DNA of 64,000 nt from Euborellia annulipes (taxonomy: Eukaryota > Arthropoda > Insecta > Dermaptera > Anisolabididae), in NCBI GenBank assembly GCA_023213315.1, contig JAKCPI010026167.1, positions 1 through 64,000 on the forward strand. The letters are read 5' to 3'. Position 1 is the first letter of the stretch; the number at the start of each line of letters is the position of its first letter. Of the stretch, positions 43,289 through 54,289 are shown one piece after another. A program made the position numbers and the translations under genes. The notes beneath the pieces were generated by a model, which searched no databases, was not told the origin of the DNA, and was given only the letters and a program-made list of their open reading frames with translations.

Positions 43289-43335
43289 TACTTTCTCTTA
43301 CCCTATATATGAAATATATAGAGAGAGAAAGTAAA
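43289..43335 (+). mobile_element. DHE left-end palindrome, solo
   Basis: TTTACTTTCTCTTACCC, a short AT core and GAGAGAGAAAGTA followed by an A-run. Only the palindrome is present, with no DHE body on either side. Confidence 0.75.
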
Positions 43336-43469
43336 AAAAAATCCAAAAAAAAAAAAAAAAATTAAAAAAAAAAAAAAATTTAAAAATTCTTCCCCCAAAA
43401 ATTGTTTTAATTATTTTAATGGTTTGAAACGTTTATTGTATTCAGGATAAAGTAAAAATTTTTAGATTA

Positions 43470-43595
43470 AAGTCCCCAGGCGAATATTTATTTAAATTAT
43501 TTGGATACCAAATGGTATAAATAAATATTCCTGAAACCCCAAATATATCGTATTTAAAAATAATGAAGTGAAGCCTAAGATGCCGAAAAGAATTT
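43470..43595 (+). mobile_element. SINE S1/S1b 3' fragment
   Basis: The body (GAATATTTATTTAAATTATT, GATACCAAATGGTATAAATA) and tail (GAAGCCTAAGATGCCGAAAA) are present; the tRNA-like head is missing. Confidence 0.65.
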
Positions 43596-44430
43596 AAAAA
43601 AATTTAGATAACGAGGAATGAATGGAATTAATTTTTTTTCTGTATTCATTTCCCGTCTAGTTGGTCACCTTATCACGAATTATTTTTTAAAATTACTAAT
43701 TTTCTTTTAAATAATATATAATCTTATTTTCTTGTTATTATTATTATAATATGTGAAAAAAATTAAAGCTCTCCCCTCTCCTGGAATCCTGTATTGTGCG
43801 AGAGGAATTTTAGATTGTATACAGTCAAAGGATAAATGTTACCATAGATGACCTTATTTTCAAGGCCTAAACAATAAAATTAATTTTTTTTTAAATAAAT
43901 AAATAAATCAGTGCCTGTAAAATACTCTTAGTTAAATTATTAATTTATGTTATTTATGTATGTACTAGCTGCGCAACTCGCGTACCTAGCCAGGGGGGCT
44001 TTGGCCTCTCTGGACACCCCTAATATCAAAGTGAGTCCTTTTATATGATAGGTTACTCCTTATTAAAGCCAGTGTGTGTAATTAATTTAAAGATCATTAA
44101 ATTTTATAAATTTAGTCTAAATAAATTTTTTTAGTTTTAGACATCCTCAATGTGTTAAATTAAATCCATCCTTAAATCATTCCGTCGAAATTCTCTTTCG
44201 ACTACTAATTTCGGAGATTCAAATAAGGTAAGTAATTAATGGAAGGGAATTTGTCTAAATTTTTTTATTTTTCCATCGCTCTTCAAAATTTTTGCCCATA
44301 TTTTTTTTCATCTCATTTTATAACTCTTCGAAGAATCAATTTGACCTTCAATCACGCCTCCCAATGTAAATTATTATAAAAATAAGATTTAAACTTTCGA
44401 CCGTTGGTTCTCGTTGAAACGTTTTGTAAA
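43596..44430. other. Spacer
   Basis: A short CGCGTACCTAGCCAGGGGGG near 43980 resembles a hAT-like end but no partner was found. Otherwise A+T-rich, with no gene. Confidence 0.4.
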
Positions 44431-44432
44431 TT

Positions 44433-44882
44433 AAAATTAAATATACAAATTAAACACTAGGTTATTTGTTTCAAAGATTTTATTAATTAAAAAATTAACA
44501 CTTGATACGTATTTCGACAATTCCTTGTCATCATCAGAAGTGATTACATTCTAATACATGAAAGTAGATGCAGCATATAATATATATACACTAGAGGCAG
44601 TGGTACCAACTGCAATACATCAAAGTAACAAGAATAATAAATAAATTCATATTGAGTTATGTTGGCAACATATTCTTGTTACTTTGATGTATTGCAGTTG
44701 ATACCACTGCATCTAGTGTATATATATATATTATATGCTGTATCTACTTTCATGTATTAGAATGTAATCACTTCTGATGATGACAAGGAATTGTCGAAAT
44801 ACGTATCAAGTGTTAATTTTTTAATTAATAAAACCTTTGAAACAAATAACCTAGTGTTTAATTCGTATATTTAATTTTAATT
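44433..44882. mobile_element. IRH element, near-perfect palindrome with about 200-bp arms
   Basis: Two arms of roughly 200 bp are almost identical in inverted orientation, from AATTAAACACTAGGTTATTT to its complement, around a short centre near 44640-44670. Each arm carries CTGATGAT, helix GACAA/TTGTC and GAAATACGT (- strand 44508-44537, + strand 44774-44804). It is the youngest-looking IRH in the window. Confidence 0.75.
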
Positions 44883-44953
44883 ATTATAAAAATCTAAAAA
44901 ATATTGATATTAAAGGATGAAAGAAACATGCAATATTATAGGCTATATGAATG

Positions 44954-45045
44954 TAGTTAAAGGTTGGAGATCCTGGGTTCGATTCCCAGGGACTATGGGA
45001 TGTTTGGCCTCGCCAACAAAAAGACTCACAGTCTTGTTAAATATA
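44954..45045 (+). mobile_element. SINE S4 copy, head truncated
   Basis: GGAGATCCTGGGTTCGATTC (B box GGTTCGATTCCC) is followed by GGGATGTTTGGCCTCGCC and GACTCACAGTCTTGTTAAAT, matching the - strand copy at 39925-40060. Confidence 0.7.
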
Positions 45046-46325
45046 TGAATATATGCAATTTTACGATTTAATTTAATTTTGATCACTTTTAGATACCTAT
45101 ATACAGAGATTTCATTTGATATGTTTGAATTGGCGTGAATTTTAGGTATGCTGATAACTTTTTAAAATTGGTTTTTTATTTGTTTGCACCTAAACAAATC
45201 AAGTGTGAGCTTATTTGAAAATTCATTGAAAGCTTTTTGAATATAGTCCGATATTCTTAATGAAAAATCATAAAATCGAAAACAAATTATTTAATAAAAA
45301 AAAACCAACAGAGAGTAAAATTTCGTAATTTTAATTTAAAATAAAAAATTATTAAACTTAATTAATAAAGCATTTAAAGTAAGAGACAAATTCATTTTGA
45401 ACAAAAGCCATCACCCCAATGATCTAATTGTACCACCATTTCATTTTTATTAATTTAGGAAAGGGCATGTTCAGTAAATAAAAACTTTTATTGGCCTCCC
45501 AATATTTGATTGATTCATATTGATACTCTCTTTTATCAATTTCAAACTGATTCATTATAAAAATAATATACAGTGTGGCAGACCGCCACAAGATGTGAGT
45601 GAGTACGTGAGTGAAATAAATTTCCTTCTTCAGTCCGTGGCAGAACGGAAAACAAACAAGAATATAAATATGATACTTTATTTAGCGTTTATTTTTTTTT
45701 TATTTTAGAGAGAATATTTTTACTATTTTCTTTAAGGATACTTGGCAGCTTCCGCTGATATTTCGATATATTTTCTTTTTCCTTTTCCCTCTTATCTAAA
45801 ATTATATTGGAATATTTATACTGTTAGAAAATTTATAATCAAAGTGTGTTATTATTCTTCCTCTTCTTCCTTTAAAATTAATTAAAGTTTATTAAAATTA
45901 AAAATATTTATTTAGAGATTTTCTTATTATATAGAGATTCCGGGGCATTAAATAAAAAAAAGAAATTCAAAGTTGTTAGTATAATAAAAATAATTTTTTT
46001 ATATATATAGAGATAAAAGGCTTTAAGTCTTAGGAGTTACAGTTGTGGATTATGACACAGGCACGAAAAGAAAATAAATCGCCCCTAAAGGAACAAAGAT
46101 GTTGCGATAGTGAATTAGATGAAGCATCACCGGCTATTTGTCTGGCGATAAAAAGCAGCAGTGGAAAAAAAAGTAAAAAAACCAAGGAGGATTCTATTTT
46201 GTTTGCTTTACGGGCATTTATTTCGCTTGTCAAGGCTCGTTTAGAAACCACCACATTACAAATATCTTAATCATTAAATCATATTTTAATTTTAGTAGGA
46301 AACAAGAGTGGCTCAATAAAAAGTC
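45046..46325. other. Spacer with one weak open frame
   Basis: A 75-codon + frame at 46043-46270 starts MWIMTQARK, is Lys/Ser-rich and lacks any domain I recognise. It lies in slightly less A+T-rich DNA, with a - strand frame of similar length over it. It may be a decayed exon or chance. The remainder shows nothing. Confidence 0.35.
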
Positions 46326-46685
46326 TTTTTACTTTCTCTTACCTATATTTAAGGAATATAATAGGTATAAGGGAAAGTAATGCGGTCATAAGAAATAGAT
46401 CTCACTTTGCTTCCTCCCCTCCGCTTCTCCAAAAAAATTTCATCTATTCCATCAATAATAACTGTGGCTTAGAGTAGGCTACTTTTCTTTATCTTTCTTA
46501 AAGGCAATTTTATGGTTCGCAAACCACTTTTAATTTCAAAATTTTTACATTAGACCTAAAGATCTTGTGTGACTTGTCAACAACTTTCTCTTAATTTTAA
46601 TAATTGAAAGTTGTGTTCTGTGCTTGCCACACCAGATTTTTTGTGTTGGCATATATTTAATTTCCGGCAGTACGGTATATTTTGG
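46326..46685. mobile_element. DHE end fragments
   Basis: A left palindrome (TTTACTTTCTCTTACCTATA ... GGGAAAGTAATGCGGTC, + orientation, 46326-46385) is followed by a right-end fragment in - orientation (46555-46685), with a decayed hairpin CTTGTGTGACTTGTC ... CACACCAGATTTTTTGTGTT. Confidence 0.65.
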
Positions 46686-46689
46686 TTTT

Positions 46690-46866
46690 AGAAACCGTTA
46701 TATTAATAATATATATATTTTGGGTCCAGGCATTTTTATTTCCGATGATTTTATTTAATCTAATTGGTATTCAAATGACTTAAATAAAAAATCGGACTGC
46801 CTGGGACCCGTGTCCCTTTGTATAGCCTACAAGGCCAGCACGTTAACCCATACACCAAGCCCGCGG
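46690..46866 (-). mobile_element. SINE S1 copy, decayed B box
   Basis: On the - strand: GCCCGCGGGCTTGGTGTATG head, a B box changed to GGGACACGGGTCCC-like sequence, then body and truncated 3' side. GTACGGT at both sides is a candidate short target duplication. Confidence 0.65.
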
Positions 46867-46868
46867 GC

Positions 46869-47195
46869 GTACGGTTTTTTCTGCTCTTTTTATCCAATAA
46901 GTATGGAGAAGTATTTCATCATCTTCCAACTTCCCTAAAAGGAATTTCAGTAATAATATTTTACGTCTGCTCAACTGTCTTTTTAAACTGATTCTATAGC
47001 AAAAACACAAACTTGCTTTATTATAGAACAATGTGACTGCGAATAGGGAGTATTGAAAAATAAACAAATCGAGCAAAATTGTATGAACGATTAATCGTTG
47101 AACGATAGTCGTGGGAGTCGCTTCGAGGAAAACTTAGCTTTAGCAAGGTATTTAACTTAAATATAAAATTCCATCGAAATAGCTCATTTCCTTAT
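46869..47195. other. Spacer
   Basis: A 77-codon - strand frame begins in the SINE and is not supported. A reversed DHE scrap (AACTTAAATATAAAATTCC, near 47155) precedes the next DHE. Confidence 0.4.
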
Positions 47196-47565
47196 TTTTT
47201 ACTTTCTCTTACCTCTATATACGGTATGTTAATATTGGCATAGAGAAATATTGGATCAATGTCGAAAATTCGATGTCGAAATTTTGACGGATATATACGT
47301 TTTGAGGTCCCCTGAATCCAAAAAAGTGGTTTTCACGACATTGTCTGTCTGCGTGTGTGTCTCTATGTGTGTATGTGTGTGTGTCGTGTCTGTCTGTGAA
47401 CAAAATATCTCAAGAACGAAAAGAGCTAGGAGGTTGACATTTTGTGTATAAGTTCGGTACCCCCTGGGACGTGACACGAAGCTTTTGAACAAAATCGACC
47501 AAAGAGTACTAGTACTTTACTGATGTACTTTTTTAGTTTTTTTCGATTTTCTCAAAATCCGTCGT
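47196..47565 (+). mobile_element. DHE left half
   Basis: Left palindrome, GTCGAAAATTCGATGTCG, a long (GT)-rich block, CAAGAACGAAAAGAGCTAGG, and TACTTTTTTAGTTTTTTTCG. It ends at TTCTCAAAATCCG, with the right half missing. Confidence 0.82.
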
Positions 47566-48469
47566 TTGCTTCATTGCAACGATCTTGGTGGCTGATGCTC
47601 TACTCTGTTGCCGAGCACCCCCCACTAGTAGTTAATTAAATAACAGCTTTGCCACTACTCCAAAGAGAGTAGCTGTTATGTTTGTTGGCTTTTTTTAATA
47701 AATAAAATAAATATTTATTACACTTTCTTTTCCCTATATCCATCATTGAAATTAATTTTTCATTAACTTTTAATTTCAAAAATTTGTTTAAAAAAAATAA
47801 TAACAATAAATTATTTAAAAATAAACGAAGCGTAAAACCGCGCAACGTTTTTTTTTTTTTTTTTTTTTTTAATAAAAGCTCTTTTGTTTTGAACACATTA
47901 TTACATTTTTTTAATATCAAACTAACGAATTTTGGTATATTATTAATGATTTATCAAGTGAAACTATTATTTAATAAATTTTAAATTATGCTAATTTTTT
48001 TTATTAGCTATTTAATAATTCCTTATTTATTAGATTCGCTCCAAAAACTAATCGGACCAAAGTATTAGATTTAAAATAAGACAATGAAAATTTTCTTTAA
48101 TTTAATTTAAATCGATATGATGTGGTCAGCATATAACCGACTTTAGTAACAAAGAAATTCCAAAAAGGTATAAAGGGCAAATAAAGTAATTTATTCATCA
48201 CACTGGATTATTTTAAGGTTCAAATTCATTTTACCATTTACTTGTTCCACCATATTTTATATTTTAGCGAAGAATTTTCATAAAATAGACCCTCTATACC
48301 ACAAATCGAAGTTTTTTTAAGGGTGTTTACACCAAGCGAGCAAATCCAAGTTCTATCCCTCCTCTATCATTTCCTTCTCATTTAGAGCGTTCTAGGGTTT
48401 TCGCTGTCAAAGCATAAATCCATGTGAGATAGCAACGGACTAGGAAATGAGGAATTATGCTCTTTTTAG
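47566..48469. other. A+T-rich spacer
   Basis: Contains a T-run of about 22 at 47849-47870. Nothing else recognised; the small frames over it are homopolymer translations. Confidence 0.45.
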
Positions 48470-48600
48470 TAGAAAATCTGGTGTGCTGCATAGCACACAA
48501 CTTCTCTTACCCTTCGGTGAGAAAGTTGTGCACCGTGCTGATCACACCAGATTTTTAGTGTCGAGATATATTTAGTTTCCGATAGCACCTTAGTTTCAAA
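48470..48600 (-). mobile_element. DHE right hairpin
   Basis: AAATCTGGTGTGCTGCATAG, loop with CTTACCCTTCGGTGAGAAAG and complement ATCACACCAGATTTTTAGTG. Its body probably continues at 48998 after an insertion. Confidence 0.75.
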
Positions 48601-48624
48601 CTTGCATTTTAAATGTTGACTGCT

Positions 48625-48728
48625 TCAAATAAACTATGGTTATTTTTCAAAATTTTAATCTCATATTTGGACATTTTATACACAATATAGATTCGTAAAT
48701 AAATACAAAATTTCATAAGAATTGGAAA
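48625..48728 (+). repeat. Dispersed repeat D, copy 2
   Basis: AAATAAACTATGGTTATTTT through CATAAGAATTGGAA is similar, in inverted orientation, to 32010-32115. It lies inside the split DHE. Confidence 0.6.
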
Positions 48729-48997
48729 AAAATTTTAAATGCCTAAAAAGTTCCAAAGGGGACCCCCTTTTGAATCGAAATTAACATACAAATCCCTATA
48801 GGAAATTAACATTGTTTCTATGCGAAGATAAGGTGGAAAGGGAATTTAAAAAGAGTAGAGAGAGACGATAATGTTTGCAAGTGGGAGAGATATATATATA
48901 TGTTTTCTTGGAAACAATTAAAACAGAAATAAAAAAATAAATGGGAATTTAAATAATAATTGATTTTTAATCTAATAAAAGAAAAAGATTTAAATTC

Positions 48998-49459
48998 CGT
49001 TACCATGGCAACCAGTTCTATCTTTCCTATGAAGAACAAGAGTAAAGTGGTCTTCAGAAGATTTCAACGGCAAAATGAGAATATACATTTTAAAGAGCAT
49101 CTAAAAATAGTTCATTTATGAATTTTAAAAAAATCCTTGGAGGGAATTTTGAGAAAATGAAAAAACTGAAAAGTACATCAGTAAAGTACTAGTACTTTTT
49201 GGCCGATTTTGTTCAAAAGCTATTTTGAGATTCTTCAAAGGTACTAAGTTAAATATAAAATTTCAATCGGTAGCTCAATTCCTTCATGTAAAAGTTCCAC
49301 ACACAGACACACAGCACACACACACAGACCAATTTGGGGACCCATTTTTTGGACTCAGGGGACCTCAAAACATGTATATCCATCAAAATCTCGACATCGA
49401 ATTTTTGATGTCGCAATATTTTCTCTATATATTTCTATATAGGGTAAGAGAAAGTAAAA
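48998..49459 (-). mobile_element. DHE body and left end
   Basis: GTTACCATGGCAACCAGTTC to CTATATAGGGTAAGAGAAAG includes all central blocks and a changed (CA)-rich block with CACACACAGACC. Together with 48470-48600 it makes one copy interrupted by about 400 bp. Confidence 0.8.
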
Positions 49460-49690
49460 ATAGACGGAAATGAAAATGGATGACGTTTGCTTCCTTAGAT
49501 TCCAGTTTTATTTTGTCAAAATCTTTGTTATTTTTTTTTTTTTTGACAATTAAAAAGAAAATTTTCAAAATTGCTGATTTAGAACGGATGACAAGTAGTG
49601 ATAGACTATGATTCATTATTAAGAAAATATTGGATCAAAATAGAATAATTAATATTTACTCTAAATTTATTTTACAACATTTTCTTTTAA

Positions 49691-49862
49691 GCCCGTGACC
49701 CGTGGCTCATTGAGAAGAGATTATCTTCTCGTGCCTAGGGCCCCGGGTTCGCTTCCCGTCCCAAGCGAGAAAAATGTATTTAATTTGAATTGGCTATCAA
49801 ACTTTTGAATGGGGTTTAATAGTCTTACTTGTTAGATGCGGAAAAAGACCTTGAACAAAAAA
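49691..49862 (+). mobile_element. SINE S2 copy
   Basis: Head CCGTGACCCGTGGCTCATTG, B box GGGTTCGCTTCCC, then CCAAGCGAGAAAAATG, the ATTTGAATTGGCTATCAAAC body and a tail ending TAGATGCGGAAAAAGACC, followed by an A-run. Its tail is a diverged form of the S1 tail. Confidence 0.72.
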
Positions 49863-49996
49863 AAAACTTGGATTATTTTAATTCACTACTGGTAATTACT
49901 GTAGAGGTTTACAGGGTAACTTTATCTGTATAACTTATTCTTATATGAATTTAGTTGGATATATTTTTCTTGACATTGTATTATAAATAATTAATT

Positions 49997-50228
49997 AAAA
50001 TCTGGTGGGACTGGTCGCAAATCACACAAATTTCTCTTACCTGAAGAAGGTATTCAGTAAGAGAAAGTTGTGATCTGTGCTTGTCACACCAGATTTTTTT
50101 GTGTCGACATATATTTAGTTTCCGCCGATATATTAGAATTCAATTTATACAATTTATAAAAATGAAAAAATATTGATAATCTGTAACTATGCCAAGCGTT
50201 TCTCCTATCTTTACTATAAAGTACAAGA
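49997..50228 (-). mobile_element. DHE copy, right part, split by a 1.5-kb insertion
   Basis: The right hairpin (AATCTGGTGGGACTGGTCGC ... TGTCACACCAGATT) and part of the body lead to the insertion point after AAAGTACAAGA. The copy resumes at 51727. Confidence 0.8.
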
Positions 50229-51726
50229 CCCAGACAGCCTGGAATATTGCAGTAATATTGCAGCAATTTTGCCAACCTTGCACAATATTGACAATATTGG
50301 AGCAACATTGCTGTAATTTCGCTGCGCAATATTGAAGTGAGGACATTGCAGAAATATTGCAGCAATATTGCTGTGGCAACATTGAAGTGTGAATATTGCG
50401 ACAATATTGCAGTGGTAACATTGAATAGTGAATATTGCAGCAATATTGCATCAATATTGCTGTTGCAATATTGAAGTGTGAATATTGTTGCAATATTGCA
50501 TCAATATTGCTGTTGCAATATTGAATACTGAATATTTCAGCAATATTGCAGTGGCAATATTGAATTGTAAATATTGCAGCAATATTCCTGAAATATTACA
50601 GTGGCAACATTGAAGGGTGAATATTGAAGCAATATTGCAGCACAATGTTGCAATGGCAACATTGAAGTATGAATATTTCAACAATATTGCAGTGGCAATA
50701 TTGAAGTGTAAATATTGCAGCAATATTCCTGAAATATTACAATGGCAACATTGAAGAGTGAATATTGAAGCAATATTGCAGCACAATGTTGCAATGGCAA
50801 CATTGAAGTATGATATTAATATTGCAGGGTCAATATTGAAGTGTGAATATTGCAGCAATATTGAAGTGGCAACATTGAATAGTGAATATAGGCTTAAAAT
50901 TATCATATCAACTTTATAATATTCATATTAATTAAATTAATTAATCCCCGTGATGACCTGTGGCTCAGAGAGAAGACACTAGCTTCTTGAGCCTGGGGTC
51001 CAGGATTCGCTTTCCCGTTCCAAGCGAGAAAAATTTATTTCATTTGAATTGACTGCAAATAATTTGAAATAAATAGGGATGGGGTCTAAATCGCCTTAGA
51101 TGCCGAAAAAGAAAAAAAATTAAAAAATTAAAAAAAAAAAAAAAAAATTAATTTTAAATATTATAAATTATTATTTTTTTACAATTTATAAGTGACTTTT
51201 TGTTTAAAAAAAAATTTAATAGTACTACATACGAATTAAGTAGCTTAAAAAGTGTTGAAATTTCATATAGCAAAACGTCCGAGGCAGCAAAGGAGTCGAA
51301 TATTGGAATCAAGACATTGGAAATATTGGAAATGCAAAAAACTCGTGTTCAAATCCCTCTATGAACAAGTTTTTTTTTACCCTGCAATATTGCCACAATA
51401 TTTCATGCAATATTGCCACAATATTTCATCCAATATTGCCACAATATTTCATGCAATATTGCCACAATATTTCATGAAATATTGCCACAATATTCCATGC
51501 ATTGCCGGAATATTCCCGTAATATTGCTGCAATACTTGCAATATTTTTGTAATATTGAAACAATATTCCATTCAGTATTGCCACAATATTCCTGCAAGTT
51601 ACAAAGAGGCGGACATAGGAATATTGCAACAATGTTGCTGTATTGTTCCTGCAATATTCCCTGCAAGGTTAAATATTGCAATGTAAGATTCCTGCAATAT
51701 TAATGCAAGATTCCAGGCTGTCTGGG
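50229..51726. mobile_element. 1.5-kb element filled with inverted AATATTGC minisatellites
   Basis: Terminal inverted repeats CCCAGACAGCCTGGAAT and its near-complement (51711-51726) delimit 1498 bp. Left array (50240-50890): units of AATATTGCAGCAATATTG with GTGGCAACATTGAAG. Right array (51380-51700): TATTGCCACAATATTTCATG units in complementary sense. GA on both flanks suggests a 2-bp target duplication within the interrupted DHE. Open frames of up to 151 codons are translations of the array. An S2 SINE sits between the arrays. Confidence 0.75.
50946..51150 (+). mobile_element. SINE S2 copy between the arrays
   Basis: Head CCGTGATGACCTGTGGCTCA, a decayed B box (AGGATTCGCTTTCCC), CCAAGCGAGAAAAATTTA, and full tail GGGTCTAAATCGCCTTAGAT GCCGAAAAAG followed by A-rich sequence. 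Confidence 0.75.
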
Positions 51727-52147
51727 GAGTAAAGTATGCTTCAAACAATTTTAAGGGCAAAATGAGAATATACATTTTAAAGAGCATCTAAAACATAATT
51801 GATTTTTTGAACTTTAATCAAAATTGTTAGAGCGAGTTGTTTGAGAAAATCGAAAAAAAAAAACTGAAAATGTACATCAGTAAAGTACCAGCACTTTTTG
51901 GTCGATTTTGTTCAAAAGCTTCGTGTCACGTCCTAGAGGGGTACTTAACTTGAATATCAAATTTCTTCCTTGTAGCTCTTTTCGTTTCTTGAGATATTTT
52001 GACAGACAGACCATGTTGCGAAAACCAGTTTTTTGAACTCAGGGGACCTAAAAACGTGTATAGGCCTATCCATCAAAATCTCGACATCGAATCTTTCGCA
52101 TGAATACTTTCTCTCTATATATTAACATATATAGGTAAGAGAAAGTC
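51727..52147 (-). mobile_element. DHE copy, left part, after the insertion
   Basis: It resumes GAGTAAAGTATGCTTCAAAC and continues through TACATCAGTAAAGTACC, CAGACAGACCATGTTGCG and the left palindrome CTTTCTCTCTATATATT ... AGGTAAGAGAAAGT. Joining to 49997-50228 gives one complete copy. Confidence 0.82.
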
Positions 52148-53764
52148 AAAGCGGGCTACAAGCAAGTGCCTCCGATTGCCTTTTCCAAATTATTTCTTTA
52201 TACAGTCTTATACATTGATGTGTTTAAAACACAAAAGATTTTCTTCCCTAAAAAATAATTTTTAGTAAAAAATCATACATTTCTCTCTCAATGAATTGAA
52301 AAATACCAGAACCATATCCTTTATAATGTGATTATAAACAGAGTGATGTCAAATGGAAGAAACAAGCTGATTATTCTATGTTTCATTTTGTTTAACATTC
52401 GCTGCGAATAAAATATAGTTCAATTCTAAATAAAATTTATTTGAACAGTACGACCTGTAACTAGTGAGTGTATAATATAAAATATATGTTTTTTTTTTTA
52501 TTTTTACCGAAAAAGAAATATTTTCCCATAGAACTTATTTTGTCTTTTCTACGCCTCATTAAATAAGTTACGGTCGTTCGGTCATTAGATGAGAAAATCA
52601 ACAAAGCCCGAATTTTGAACGAAATCGTTGCCAAGACATTTGTCTAGCTACTACTAGATAAATTGAAAAAGTCGTTTGCCTAGCGAGTCGGCCAAGAAAC
52701 AACTTGCGAGATGTTTTATTCAATTTTTGTTAAATAAATGAAATAAAGTTTTTGAAACAGGCTCTGATCCAAAATGCAATATTGATTAGGATCATCAGGT
52801 ATCTTAAGAAACAAGTAAGATAACTAAGAACAAACCACAACTTTGAAATGCTTGTTTAAAGAAAAAATTAATTAAAATACAGACACTGTGAGTCAGGGTC
52901 CAAAAATTGGGTCTAGAAACAAATCCAGATCCTAGATAGGCTCTTCGGATTTTAAATATCAAATTTTCTTTGAGCCTTTTTTTTATGAAACAGAATTAAA
53001 TAATTTTTTTTTATGATTTTAAATCATAAAAAAATTCTAGAACCATAAAAGGATAAAGGATTGTTAAATATAACAGCCACTTTATCTCTTCAAATTCTAG
53101 AACCTTAAAGTGAATAAGAATTTCAATCCGAGTCCGAAATCCTTCTTGTATGGAAAATTTCAATGCAAATCCTTAATCCCGGATAGGGTAAGATTTAAGG
53201 ATTTAAATCCAAAATGATCGCTAATGATCCCTGATTGCATCTCACCATTTATCCACGTAAATTAATCAAATTTGATGTGAGTTTTTGAACAAATTTTTGA
53301 ATTAAAAAAATATTTATCCTTTTGTATCGGAACTAAAATTTTCATAAACAACTTAAAATACTCGCGAGTACGAGGACAGTAGTCACGAGAGTGCTTCATT
53401 TTTTCTATAGGCTTTTTATTAATGTATTGTAAATTGTAAATACTATATAAGCCCTAGAAATATTATTAATAATAATTGCTTTCTTTGTCCTGAATAAACA
53501 TATTTATTTGTAGAGTTGTGACCTCAAGTTGAAAAACAAAATAATAAAGAGCAGGGTTGCAGTGGTAAGTAGTGAAAGATGTTAAATTTTTAGGTAAGAT
53601 CTCTCTGAATGAAAGCTTTTGAAGTAATGGTATTTTGTTTATAATAATAAGTGGAGGTCATCAGAAGGAGTTGAATGCCAAGTTTGTAAACAATAGACTA
53701 CGCAAATTAGCCTTAAAGTAGGGAAAAATGGGTTCTTACTTTAAGAGAAGGCCGTTACTTAAGA
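52148..53764. other. Spacer with GATCC-rich patch
   Basis: Between about 52890 and 53240, AATCCAGATCC, GAATCCGAGTCC and related words recur, resembling 8990-9385. An inverted pair GATCATCAGG/CTGATCC lies near 52755-52800. No gene is supported. Confidence 0.4.
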
Positions 53765-53775
53765 GTGGCAAAAAA

Positions 53776-54115
53776 ATTAAATAAAATGGAATGGAAGAGA
53801 GCAAGTATGGGTGCAGCAAATGAAGAAAGTCTTTGGATGCCAAATACCGAAAAGGAGACGTTTCGGACAAAATTTTATTCATCCATTCTCAATCCTTGTA
53901 GGTTTTTATATAAAAAAAAATATATATACATGTGCACAAATTTGTACCGCAACAACAATGACCATTTTGTGCCTAATTAGATTATAAGCCTATAAGGACT
54001 GAGGATGGACGAATCCAATTTTGTCCGAAAGATCTCCTTTTCGGCATTTGAAATCCAAAGGTTGTTTTTATTTGCTGCACCCGTACTTGCTCTCTTCCAT
54101 TCCATAACATCAACA
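53776..54115. mobile_element. IRH element with GGACGAA/TTTGTCC core in both arms
   Basis: The left arm (GGAATGGAAGAGAGCAAGTA) and right arm (TACTTGCTCTCTTCCATTCC) are inverted over about 125 bp. The - strand motif at 53868-53901 has a seven-pair helix with two G-U wobbles. The + strand motif at 53999-54035 has CTGAGGAT, GGACGAA/TTTGTCC and GAAAG. The small frames across both arms are not genes. Confidence 0.7.
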
Positions 54116-54192
54116 GCAACTTCTCTTCAGCTTAAATTAAATAAAAACCAAGATAAAGAAATAAATAAAAATAAAAAAAATTCAGTGTGACT

Positions 54193-54287
54193 GGTTAAAT
54201 AAAATCATCGGACTGCCTGGGGTCCGAACCCGCGAGTTTTGGTAAACGAGGTTAGCACGATAACCCCTACACCAAGCCCCGAGGGCA
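54193..54287 (-). mobile_element. SINE S1 head fragment
   Basis: GCCCTCGGGGCTTGGTGTAG, B box GGGTTCGGACCCC and GGCAGTCCGATGATTTTATT on the - strand. The tail is missing. Confidence 0.78.
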
Positions 54288-54289
54288 TG

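Noticed and set aside
46043..46270. 75-codon + strand frame rich in Lys and Ser
   Set aside because: No known domain, no promoter or poly(A) signal, and an equally long frame on the opposite strand.
50240..50890. Possible CRISPR-like array of regular units
   Set aside because: Units vary in length and sequence, there are no unique spacers, and the host is a eukaryote; the array lies inside a bordered transposon.
50084..51703. Long open frames (up to 151 codons) with repeated Asn-Ile-Ala and Gln-Tyr units
   Set aside because: They are translations of the AATATTGC minisatellite in several frames and both strands, not a protein gene.
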